In this document: positions 56,244 through 64,000 of the stretch, one piece after another
Layout: each line of letters starts with the position of its first letter
Position numbering within the stretch: position 1 is the stretch's first letter
Translations under genes and position numbers: made by a program
The notes under the pieces: model-generated
What the model was told of the DNA's origin: nothing
The model's database searches: none
What the model saw: the letters and a program-made list of their open reading frames with translations, nothing else
From: Psychromonas algicola
GTDB lineage: Bacteria; Pseudomonadota; Gammaproteobacteria; Enterobacterales; Psychromonadaceae
Direction: 5' to 3'
DNA length: 64,000 nt
Assembly (NCBI RefSeq): GCF_004378355.1
Contig: NZ_SNUB01000001.1
Coordinates: 62,001 to 126,000 of the forward strand

Positions 56244-56513
56244 CAGCGAATTCGTTTTTTTTTGTGATATTCACACAAATAAAAGCAAATTATGTGACAT
56301 ATAATGCACAAAAAATAAATGCCTGTCGCACCTGCATAATCATACACTTGCAAAAGACTTATTGCCTGCTAACTTTTAAATATTGTTTTGATCTATCACA
56401 ATATATCGGTTACTTCTCAAACTTTAAATGTTAAATTTGACAAGACCATATTAGCCTGTAAAAATACGCGCAGCAAAAAATGCGTAAAATATTTTAAGAC
56501 AAGGGAGAACATA

Positions 56514-57791
56514 ATGTCGGATAAAAAAGCAATACTTCATTTACCGGGGCAAGAGCCTGTAGAACTACCTATACTTTCAGGCGCAGCAGGTAATGACGTA
56601 ATTGATATCCGTAGCCTAGGTAAAACAGGCTACTTTACTTACGACCCAGGTTTTCTTGCAACTGCATCTTGTGAATCAGCAATCACTTTCATTGACGGTG
56701 ACAAAGGTATACTAGAGCATCGTGGTTACCCAATTGATGTTTTAGCAGAAAAATCAGATTACTTAGAAGTATGTTACCTATTATTAAACGGTCAACTACC
56801 ATCATCTGAAGAATTTACTAAGTTCAAACACATCGTTCTTCATCACACTATGCTTCACGAACAACTAGTTGCTTTCTACCGCGGCTTCCGTCGTGATTCA
56901 CATCCAATGGCAATCATGTGTGGTGTAGTTGGTGCTTTATCAGCGTTCTACCATGACTCTTTAGATATCTCTAACGAATCATGTCGTGAAATTGCAGCGT
57001 TCCGTCTTATTTCAAAAATGCCTACGCTAGCAGCAATGAGCTACAAATATTCAATGGGCCAACCATTTGTTTATCCAGATAATACATTATCTTATGCTGG
57101 TAACTTTTTGAAAATGATGTTCTCGATTCCTTGTGAAGAATATGTTGTGAATCCTGTACTAGAAAGTGCAATGGATAAAATCTTAATTCTTCATGCAGAT
57201 CATGAACAAAATGCTTCAACATCTACTGTGCGTTTAGCCGGTTCTTCTGGTGCAAATCCATTTGCGTGTATCGCAGCAGGTATTGCTTCTTTATGGGGCC
57301 CTGCTCATGGCGGTGCTAACGAAGCTTGTTTAGAAATGTTAGAAGAAATTGGTAGTGTTGATCGTATTCCAGAATTCATTGCTAAAGCAAAAGACAAGAG
57401 CGACCCGTTCCGTCTAATGGGCTTTGGTCATCGTGTATACAAAAACCATGATCCACGCGCAACAGTAATGCGTAAGACATGTCATGAAGTATTAGACGAA
57501 CTAAAAATTGACGATCCATTATTAGATGTTGCAATGGAATTAGAGCGTATTGCGCTTGAAGACCCATACTTCATTGAGAAAAAACTTTACCCTAACGTAG
57601 ATTTCTACTCAGGTATTGTTTTACGTGCAATGGGTATTCCACGTACTATGTTTACAGTAATCTTTGCTGTATCTCGTACTATAGGTTGGATTTCTCACTG
57701 GAAAGAAATGTTAGATCAACCAGGCCAAAAAATCGGTCGTCCTCGTCAGTTATACACTGGTGAAGTTGATTTAGATTACCCAGATAAATAA
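56514..57791 (+). CDS. gltA: Citrate synthase (type II, hexameric)
   Basis: This TCA entry enzyme has 425 residues from the ATG at 56514, which follows AAGGGAGAAC. The upstream in-frame extension to 56388 has no similarity. Motifs are [19 protein letters not shown], the catalytic-His region [38 protein letters not shown] and [16 protein letters not shown]. It is divergent from sdhC. Two hairpins follow at 57806-57863, one of them with a T-run. Confidence 0.97.
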   Translation: MSDKKAILHLPGQEPVELPILSGAAGNDVIDIRSLGKTGYFTYDPGFLATASCESAITFIDGDKGILEHRGYPIDVLAEKSDYLEVCYLLLNGQLPSSEEFTKFKHIVLHHTMLHEQLVAFYRGFRRDSHPMAIMCGVVGALSAFYHDSLDISNESCREIAAFRLISKMPTLAAMSYKYSMGQPFVYPDNTLSYAGNFLKMMFSIPCEEYVVNPVLESAMDKILILHADHEQNASTSTVRLAGSSGANPFACIAAGIASLWGPAHGGANEACLEMLEEIGSVDRIPEFIAKAKDKSDPFRLMGFGHRVYKNHDPRATVMRKTCHEVLDELKIDDPLLDVAMELERIALEDPYFIEKKLYPNVDFYSGIVLRAMGIPRTMFTVIFAVSRTIGWISHWKEMLDQPGQKIGRPRQLYTGEVDLDYPDK

Positions 57792-57835
57792 ATAGTGTTT
57801 ATTTAAAGCATCATTTTGGTGCTTTCATTATTTAT

Positions 57836-57863
57836 AAAAAGCCAGTATCTTACTGGTTTTTTT
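57836..57863 (+). terminator. Terminator between gltA and aat
   Basis: GCCAGTA / TACTGGT stem (one G-T pair) with a TCT loop, A-tract before it and T-run after it. Confidence 0.75.
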
Positions 57864-57884
57864 GTCACTTTTTTTTGAGTCAAT

Positions 57885-58598
57885 ATGCCCAAACAGCTGT
57901 TCGCCCTAGATCTCGATAATATTACATTTCCTAATCCAGAGTTAGCGATGGATGATCCAGAAGGATTGTTAGCGATAGGCGGAGATTTATCACCTAAACG
58001 ATTAATCAATGCCTACCAACAGGCCATCTTCCCTTGGTTTTCAGAAGGAGAGCCTATTCTTTGGTGGAGTCCAATTGAGCGCGCGATTATTCAACCTGAA
58101 CAGGTACATATTAGTAAAAGCATGGCAAAATTTATTCGCCAAACTTCATTAACCATCACAATCAATCAAAATTTTAAAGATGTAGTTAATGCCTGTGCCT
58201 TACCAAGAAAAAGCCAAGCTGAAACATGGATCAGCCCTGCAATCAAAACGGCTTACCAACAATTACATGAACTTGGACACGCTCATTCGATTGAAATATG
58301 GGAAAAGAAACAGCTGGTTGGAGGCTTATATGGCGTGAATATTGGAGGCGTTTTTTGTGGAGAGTCTATGTTTCATCAACAAACTAACGCATCAAAGCTC
58401 GCTTTTATTGCTTTATGCCAACATTTTGGCACACACGGCGGTTTACTCATTGATTGCCAGATGATGACAGCACATTTAGCGAGTTTAGGGGTTAAACCGA
58501 ATCACCGACGTGATTTTTTGAAACAGCTTAATCAGTACAAAAACAACAAAATAAGCACTCAGTGCTGGCAACAACAAAGTATTCAATTAAAAAGCTAA
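57885..58598 (+). CDS. aat: Leucyl/phenylalanyl-tRNA--protein transferase
   Basis: This 237-residue enzyme adds Leu or Phe to N-terminal Arg/Lys of proteins, marking them for ClpS/ClpAP (N-end rule). Signatures are NPELAMDDPEGLLAIGGDL, AIFPWFSEGEPILWWSPIER, GLYGVNIGGVFCGESMFH and LIDCQMMTAHLASLG. The length matches E. coli Aat (234). The GTG/ATG choice is clear: ATG at 57885. Confidence 0.95.
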   Translation: MPKQLFALDLDNITFPNPELAMDDPEGLLAIGGDLSPKRLINAYQQAIFPWFSEGEPILWWSPIERAIIQPEQVHISKSMAKFIRQTSLTITINQNFKDVVNACALPRKSQAETWISPAIKTAYQQLHELGHAHSIEIWEKKQLVGGLYGVNIGGVFCGESMFHQQTNASKLAFIALCQHFGTHGGLLIDCQMMTAHLASLGVKPNHRRDFLKQLNQYKNNKISTQCWQQQSIQLKS

Positions 58599-58671
58599 TG
58601 AAACCTATTTTTAGAAATATAAAAAACGCGCTGAACGGCACGTTTTAAGCGATGATAAATAAAGTTTAATA

Positions 58672-59079
58672 TTATTTTTGTCTTGAAACGTATTGATTCA
58701 TTGCACCTAAAATAGCTTTTCGAGTGATCAAACCAACATAACGACTCTCTTCGTCAAGTACTGGGTACATTTTTGGTTTTTCATGGATCAACTTCTGCGC
58801 AATATCCACAATACTCAAAGTGCTAGACACAGATAAAGGAGTGGATGACATAACATCTTCAACCAGTGCAGCATGTTCAGAGTAGTAATTACCTTCAATC
58901 ATTTTAGCTAAGCAATCTTGCTCTGATAACCACCCTATTACTCGCCCTTCTTCATCAACCACCGGGCCGCCTATTAAATCTGATTTTAGTAATTTATCGA
59001 CAGCAGTTTCTAAACTCATCTCTTTACTGAATGACAATATCTTGCCGGTCATAAATTGTTTTACTTGTAAAATATCCAT
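58672..59079 (-). CDS. Tandem CBS-domain protein
   Basis: This is a cytoplasmic protein of 135 residues composed of two CBS motifs: VKQFMTGKILSFSKEMSLET ... GGPVVDEEGRVIGWLSEQDC, and VEDVMSSTPLSVSSTLSIVD ... YPVLDEESRYVGLITRKAIL. Such stand-alone Bateman modules bind adenosine ligands and regulate partners, but no partner is evident here. It is monocistronic. Its spacing from aat is short (73 bp) and convergent. Confidence 0.9.
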   Translation of the reverse strand: MDILQVKQFMTGKILSFSKEMSLETAVDKLLKSDLIGGPVVDEEGRVIGWLSEQDCLAKMIEGNYYSEHAALVEDVMSSTPLSVSSTLSIVDIAQKLIHEKPKMYPVLDEESRYVGLITRKAILGAMNQYVSRQK

Positions 59080-59210
59080 ATTTCATAGTTCCTTATTAGT
59101 TGTATAAATCATAGCCGTTTTAAATTAAAAGTCGACGTTTGAACGCTTATTGTGCTCGGAAATGTGTGCTAAAATTGTTTTTTACATTTTCATCAACAAA
59201 GGGTTTTAGA

Positions 59211-59756
59211 ATGGCTTCGCTACAAGAGCAATTAATGAATTCAGGCTTAATTAATAAACAAAAAGCCAAGCAAGCACAAACAGAAAAACGTCGCCAAGCG
59301 AAACAAAAAAAGAAAAAAGGCACGGTTATTGCTTCTGATATACAAGTGGCAGTACAAGAAAAAGCTGAATTACAAAAACAGAAAGATTTAGCCAAAAATC
59401 AACAAACACAAGAACAACTAGCCATACGAGCAGCACACGGTAAATTGATACAAATGATTGCCCAACACTGTGAGAAAGACTATCAAGGTGAGTTAGATTA
59501 CCACTTCACCTACGATAACAAGGTAAAACGAATTGCAGTTACATCAACCATTCAACAAGGTTTGATTAAAGGACATTTTGCCATTTGTGTATTAAATGAC
59601 GAATTTTACTTAATTAATAAAGAAGCGGCAGAAAAACTCCGCGCGATAGATGAATCAGTCTTAGTGGCATTACACGATCAAACAGAAAATAAACCTGAAG
59701 ATGATCAAGATGATCCTTATGCTGAGTTCGCAGTTCCAGATGATTTAATGTGGTAA
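59211..59756 (+). CDS. yaiL: DUF2058 family protein (YaiL-like)
   Basis: This basic protein has 181 residues from the ATG at 59211, which follows AAGGG; the longer frame upstream lacks a ribosome site. It opens with MASLQEQLMNSGLINKQKAK, then a Lys/Arg/Gln-rich coiled coil and a C-terminal domain (KRIAVTSTIQQGLIKGHFAI). This is the DUF2058/YaiL family. The N-terminus suggests nucleic-acid or ribosome association; the function is unknown. Confidence 0.9.
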   Translation: MASLQEQLMNSGLINKQKAKQAQTEKRRQAKQKKKKGTVIASDIQVAVQEKAELQKQKDLAKNQQTQEQLAIRAAHGKLIQMIAQHCEKDYQGELDYHFTYDNKVKRIAVTSTIQQGLIKGHFAICVLNDEFYLINKEAAEKLRAIDESVLVALHDQTENKPEDDQDDPYAEFAVPDDLMW

Positions 59757-59885
59757 ATACCGCAAACCTTTAATTTAAATGTATATTTGTTGTTATACTT
59801 AACGATTAAAATTGAGTGATAAGCATTTTTACATCACTATCTGGGTATTTATATTTAACTTAGCAAACTGACACAGAAAGAGTTT

Positions 59886-62225
59886 ATGGATTTTAATAAA
59901 TATCAATCACAAATTAGAACACTGATCCCGTTACGTAACGATTCAGATTTTAATGACGTCTTTAACAAAGTGTTTGTTGGAGAGAGTAATAGTGATAAAT
60001 TTCTTATTAAAATGGAAATAAATCGTCTTGCTCAACCCTGTGTCAGAATCATTGACTTACGAGATAAAGTCACAGAGAAAACGTATCCGTACACACATAA
60101 AGGGTTAGATCATCATCTCACCACATCAGCAATAAAAACCTTAAAAGAGACCACTAAGCTTTTTGGTGATTACACTATTGGTGTTTATGAAATCGTGCTA
60201 GATCATGTTCAAAAAATAAAACAGCAGAACATGAATAAGACAGGCAATGAAAATGAAACGAGTTTTAGTGAAATTATTCAATTAAATAGCCATAAAGTTC
60301 GAGCTAATGCGCGTATGTTTTTTATCTCTCCAATTGTTATTACATTACCGAATGGAGAAGAATTTAAAGCTTCAACATCAAATATATCCACATCAGGATT
60401 AAAAATTAAATTATCAGAAAATATTCCTTGTTTTGATAACGATACCATTGAAATTGTTTTTACAGGTATTTGTGCGGAATACAAACATAAGTCTATTGAT
60501 GACGGAAAGAAGATAGCTTACCGTCTTGTGTCACAAGAAGAAGATGATGGCACCTTCTATTTTTATTTACATATTCAACCAGAGCAACAAGACTTTGTTG
60601 AATTCTTAAAATCATTTATTCGCGGTAACCAATATAAATATAAGATAGACGTACAATATTACTATAACCTTGCCTTAGAAAATGCCCTTAAAAATAGTGC
60701 ACTTAGAGCGATGTCAACATTGCCTATTTATGTCAATATTAACAGCCCTAAACCAGCCCTGTTTATGCTTCAAAATACGACCAATGCACAAACGGTAAAT
60801 GACTGGCGCTATAACGATGCGAATCAACTCGCTTTATTATTCTCAGAAGAGCGACTTAAAGGACTATTAGCCTATACAAAAGAACATTCATCAACGACTT
60901 TATACTGTTTTACCTTTATCAAAAATGACGTCGAATATTTACTCTCCGCAACCGAATATGAGTTACAACAAGATGAGACAAAGCAACTTTTTATTCAATA
61001 TGGTAAAAGTAAACTTAACTTCAGAAGTTACCACTTTTCTATGGAGCCTTATCGCTACCATGAAAATCAACGCTATGAGATCACCTCATTAAAACCAGCT
61101 TCTTTTTCTGAAATAACGCACGTTGCAACAGTGACTGAACTCACCACCAATGAGATCATTGAGAAAGATGAACGTGAAGAAAAGCAAAGTTTAAATTTAT
61201 TAAATAAATATGTACATAGAGGAAAAGCAACAGGTATAACCACGCCTGTATTTAACCTATTTCCTGATGAATTACGTAAAGAAGAACGTTATAAGCATAG
61301 CAGTGCAATCAAATTCCGAGTCGATGGCTATTTTTGCACAGGCCATATTATCGATTTTTCTTTTTCAGGTTTAAAAGTTCAATTAGACCAAGTACCGACA
61401 TTAACAAAACGGAGTATTGTAAGAATAGACTTTGTTGATCTACAAAAAGTATCGAAAAAATTCCGCTTAGTGGGGATTCAGTACAAAGCGATAGCATCAA
61501 GCCCAGGAAGAGTTTATCACTTACAAATTGCCTCTAAAGATTGCTTTCAGTCAATCCATAAATTCTTTTCATTATTAGTGCAAAATAACCCTGAGCATTT
61601 TCCTATTATTCCGCTCAAAGCTCCAAAACAACCTGTGACAGACCGTTTACATGAAGTTGCTGAATCATCATTAGATCATGCTTTATTTTTTGTCACCACA
61701 GGCAATGGTAAACCAAAATTAACTTATTCATCAGTACCTGCTTCAGCTAAATCATTAAAACAATTATTTGAAATAGACTCAGATCCAAATATAACGCACA
61801 ACCATATAGCACTCTCAAATAATGATTTGTTAGAGCGTATTTTGTACGTGCCTTTGCGTAATGCAACCACAGATGGCGTTAACTTCGAACAAACCATTTA
61901 CGTCAAAAAAGTTAAATCTGGTGAAGGAACTTGGACAATTAGTAGCTATTTAGATGAAGATTTTTCATCTGAAGAAAGTAAAAGACAGTTCATTTTAATG
62001 CAAAAAGATATCGGTCAATTACAAATATTGCATTATCGATTATGCAGTATCAGTGCGCCTGACCTATCTATTATAGAATCTGAAATAGGCATGATCACTC
62101 GCCACGCAGTACATCTAGGAAAACGTATTCAAGAGGTATTATTAGGCGTTGGCGCTATCATAGAAGTCATTGATCGTACTGATCATATTCTTGCTAATGG
62201 CTACGATGGCGAGCATCCAATTTAA
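59886..62225 (+). CDS. Large cytoplasmic protein with two PilZ domains
   Basis: This 779-residue protein has no TM segments. A PilZ-like domain at about 130-240 carries RANAR (R139-R143, matching RxxxR) and NISTSGLKI (166-173, matching the [D/N]xSxxG motif), so c-di-GMP binding is plausible. A second PilZ-like unit lies at about 475-575 with ERYKHSSAIKFRVDGYF and IIDFSFSGLKVQL; its arginine motif is incomplete. The intervening and C-terminal parts are unfamiliar. It is a likely receptor for c-di-GMP made by the two GGDEF/EAL proteins in the window or others. It is monocistronic with a strong terminator. Confidence 0.85.
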   Translation: MDFNKYQSQIRTLIPLRNDSDFNDVFNKVFVGESNSDKFLIKMEINRLAQPCVRIIDLRDKVTEKTYPYTHKGLDHHLTTSAIKTLKETTKLFGDYTIGVYEIVLDHVQKIKQQNMNKTGNENETSFSEIIQLNSHKVRANARMFFISPIVITLPNGEEFKASTSNISTSGLKIKLSENIPCFDNDTIEIVFTGICAEYKHKSIDDGKKIAYRLVSQEEDDGTFYFYLHIQPEQQDFVEFLKSFIRGNQYKYKIDVQYYYNLALENALKNSALRAMSTLPIYVNINSPKPALFMLQNTTNAQTVNDWRYNDANQLALLFSEERLKGLLAYTKEHSSTTLYCFTFIKNDVEYLLSATEYELQQDETKQLFIQYGKSKLNFRSYHFSMEPYRYHENQRYEITSLKPASFSEITHVATVTELTTNEIIEKDEREEKQSLNLLNKYVHRGKATGITTPVFNLFPDELRKEERYKHSSAIKFRVDGYFCTGHIIDFSFSGLKVQLDQVPTLTKRSIVRIDFVDLQKVSKKFRLVGIQYKAIASSPGRVYHLQIASKDCFQSIHKFFSLLVQNNPEHFPIIPLKAPKQPVTDRLHEVAESSLDHALFFVTTGNGKPKLTYSSVPASAKSLKQLFEIDSDPNITHNHIALSNNDLLERILYVPLRNATTDGVNFEQTIYVKKVKSGEGTWTISSYLDEDFSSEESKRQFILMQKDIGQLQILHYRLCSISAPDLSIIESEIGMITRHAVHLGKRIQEVLLGVGAIIEVIDRTDHILANGYDGEHPI

Positions 62226-62246
62226 TGATAAAGGCAAAGTATATAT

Positions 62247-62280
62247 AAAAAAGGGACTAACAAATTGTTAGTCCCTTTTT
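62247..62280 (+). terminator. Strong terminator after the PilZ gene
   Basis: The 15-bp stem AAAAGGGACTAACAA / TTGTTAGTCCCTTTT has a 1-nt apex and T-run and is near-symmetrical, so it may act in both directions. Confidence 0.88.
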
Positions 62281-62294
62281 CGTTTAAAAGCCTT

Positions 62295-62442
62295 ATACCA
62301 ATTGTATCAAATTACTGATCTAAATTTTGCGCTAGAAAAATAGCTCAGTTAAGGCGTAAGTTGATGTTTTTGCGAAACTTACAACAAAAAAGTAAGTTAT
62401 TTTAACCAGTACAATAGATCAGTTACTTACTATGATTGGCAT
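62295..62442 (+). mobile_element. Miniature inverted-repeat element, copy 4 (diverged)
   Basis: This 148-bp element starts ATACCAATTGTATCAAATTA and ends CTATGATTGGCAT. It contains CTAAATTTTGCGCTAGAAAA and AGTTATTTTAACCAGTA blocks that follow the order of copy 1. It abuts the serB stop codon (62450). Confidence 0.7.
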
Positions 62443-62449
62443 TATCCCC

Positions 62450-63472
62450 TTAAGATAAAGGCAAAGAAGCAGTTAATAAACATAACGCTCCTTCTAAGTC
62501 TAGATGGTTTAATGCAACTGAAGCTTTTTCTTGTACGATCGGTTTAGCGTGAATAGCAATCCCTAAAGCTGAAGCGGCCATCATCACTAAATCATTCGCA
62601 CCATCACCAATAGCAACCGTTTGTGATTCAGGAATTTGGAAAGTCGTAGCTAATTCCTTTAACTTTCTTGCTTTCACATCTGCATTAACAATTTCACCAA
62701 TCACTTCACCCGTTAAGGTATTATCAACAATTTCTAGGGTATTCGCATAGGCGGCATCAAAACCATGATCGTCTTTTAAACGATTAGCAAAATAAGTAAA
62801 CCCACCCGATGCAATTGCCACTTTCCAGTTAGCCGCTTTTAAGCCTGCAATCAAAGCGCTCAATCCTGGCATCAAAGGCATATTATCTGCAACTTCTTTA
62901 ATCAAACTCTCCGGTGCATTGGCTAATTTACCTACACGAGTACGTAAACTACCATTAAAATCTAACTCACCACGCATAGCGGCCGCTGTAACAGCAGAAA
63001 CTTGGTCTCCCACACCGTATAAACGTGCAATTTCGTCAATGCACTCAATTTGAATAGTAGTAGAGTCCATATCCATCAACACTAAACCTGGCTGAGAAAA
63101 GTCAGGTAGCTTTTCAACTAACGCAAAGTCACACCCTTGTGTTGCTGCAAATGATTTAATATCTTCTGCTAAAGCTTGTGGTGGTATATTCAATGAAACT
63201 CGAATAAAATGAACATCTTCCATAGTACCTAAATTAGCTAAAACGACTTGAGTACTGTGTTGACTTAGTAATTCTTTTAAAGGAGCGAATACGCTAGTAG
63301 TGAGCGTTTTCCCCATTAACACAAGTTCTGACTGCGAAGAAAAAGGGACAGTTTCTTTTTCATTAATCAAAAATAATAAATCGTTTTGTTCAATATCGAA
63401 CTGGCAATCAGATTTCCATTGCTGAATTGAAACAGAATTTGCAGGGACTTGAAGTGTTTTAGTAGTTTCCAC
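62450..63472 (-). CDS. serB: Phosphoserine phosphatase
   Basis: This HAD-family enzyme of 340 residues performs the last step of serine synthesis. It has an N-terminal ACT-like/extra domain (about 1-120) and a catalytic domain with LVLMDMDSTTIQIECIDEIA (DxDxT), the second motif KVAIASGGFTYFANRL and AIGDGANDLVMMAASALG. It is longer than E. coli SerB (322) but otherwise equal. It is divergent from ytjB, as in E. coli. Confidence 0.95.
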   Translation of the reverse strand: METTKTLQVPANSVSIQQWKSDCQFDIEQNDLLFLINEKETVPFSSQSELVLMGKTLTTSVFAPLKELLSQHSTQVVLANLGTMEDVHFIRVSLNIPPQALAEDIKSFAATQGCDFALVEKLPDFSQPGLVLMDMDSTTIQIECIDEIARLYGVGDQVSAVTAAAMRGELDFNGSLRTRVGKLANAPESLIKEVADNMPLMPGLSALIAGLKAANWKVAIASGGFTYFANRLKDDHGFDAAYANTLEIVDNTLTGEVIGEIVNADVKARKLKELATTFQIPESQTVAIGDGANDLVMMAASALGIAIHAKPIVQEKASVALNHLDLEGALCLLTASLPLS

Positions 63473-63590
63473 TGTAATATACCTATGCTATTAAATGCTG
63501 ACTATGTATCAGTTTAAAAATAATTGCGCACAAGATAACCATTGCTAATTTATAATGCAAGTGCAGATGAAGTAACTAAGGATCTAAATA

Positions 63591-64000
63591 ATGTTAAAAA
63601 AATATTTTTGCAAAGCGCACACGATACAGATCCTCATCATCGTCATTCTTTCAAGTATTATCATATACCAGTTCGTCAGCTTAAAGCGTGAATCAAACGC
63701 AGTTCGCTTTCAACAAACAGATAAATTTTCTTATTCATTAACCAACTTAGCAGCAACAGAAGCATCGCGTTATTTGTCTGAAGATAAAAATAAAGAATTA
63801 CAATTTTTAATCGATAGTTTAAGCCAAGATCCTGTGGTTAAAGATGCTACGATTTATGATAAATATGGAAAGGTCATTTACCAGTCGGAACAAGCTTTAC
63901 CACTTACAACTCTTTTAAAAATTAGCGGAGATGTGAAAGAAGCTGAAGGAGTGATTCCATATATCGCAGAGCTCTACTCAGACAAAACCAAAATTGGTTA
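63591..64000 (+). CDS. ytjB: YtjB/AhpA family membrane protein, 5' part (runs off window)
   Basis: The first 136 codons are present. A short basic N-terminus is followed by TM helix HTIQILIIVILSSIIIYQFV, then periplasmic SLKRESNAVRFQQTDKFSYS, LTNLAATEASRYLSEDKNKE, VVKDATIYDKYGKVIYQSEQ and VIPYIAELY. This matches the SMP/YtjB/AhpA family, which lies next to serB in E. coli too. The end is outside the window. The role is unclear; it is implicated in peptidoglycan or stress functions. Confidence 0.85.
   Translation, partial: MLKKYFCKAHTIQILIIVILSSIIIYQFVSLKRESNAVRFQQTDKFSYSLTNLAATEASRYLSEDKNKELQFLIDSLSQDPVVKDATIYDKYGKVIYQSEQALPLTTLLKISGDVKEAEGVIPYIAELYSDKTKIG

Noticed and set aside
56266..56310. 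CRP site (TGTGATATTCACA and TGTGACATATAATGCACA)
   Set aside because: The half-sites are spaced 3 nt or misaligned relative to the 6-nt spacing of the CRP consensus, so this is not supported.

Overview
The window looks like a low-GC (roughly 37-40 %) marine or cold-adapted gammaproteobacterium of the Alteromonadales/Psychromonadaceae type. The evidence is the E. coli/Vibrio-like housekeeping set and gene order (sdhCDAB-sucABCD divergent from gltA, bioA divergent from bioBFCD, dapA-bamC, serB divergent from ytjB), the long-form PurC and the AT-rich codon use. The genus is inference only; Psychromonas is my best guess. It is a chromosome with many intact core genes.

Layout. 1-9753: the 3' end of htpX, a lipoprotein of the NMT1 solute-binding type overlapping a membrane c-di-GMP phosphodiesterase gene, then tamA-tamB. 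9754-13777: the chromosome-dimer-resolution (terminus) region. A near-perfect dif site lies at 13430-13457. Together with a pair of inverted dif-like sites at 9802-9943, it brackets about 3.6 kb of orphan genes, a secretin relic, duplicated leader sequences and a palindromic 28-bp iteron array. This has the architecture of an element integrated by the host XerC/XerD recombinases (an IMEX, CTX-phage-like). 13778-24286: DUF3297, a second GGDEF/EAL protein, hypothetical and membrane proteins, and a TetR-AhpD-GST stress cluster with shared palindromic operator sequences. Two inverted copies of a dispersed miniature element flank part of this cluster. 24522-27975: a tightly overlapping MotA-like/MotB-like/HNH operon that resembles Zorya anti-phage defence.

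28461-46550: sulfotransferase, trmN6, purC, dapA-bamC, cnoX, the complete biotin operon with a BirA-type operator, asnS, an IS3-family relic fused to a truncated miniature element, phnA-like, a GH18-like lipoprotein that has lost its catalytic glutamate, and rlmG. 46713-57791: the TCA-cycle block sdhCDAB-sucABCD divergent from gltA, with a three-repeat ArcA-type site between them. 57885-64000: aat, a CBS protein, DUF2058, a large PilZ protein, serB and the 5' part of ytjB/ahpA.

How it fits together: the TCA operon and gltA probably share one respiratory control region. Three proteins (two GGDEF/EAL, one PilZ) point to c-di-GMP signalling. The accessory content is concentrated at the terminus island and the ZorAB-like operon. 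No tRNA, rRNA or CRISPR array was seen.
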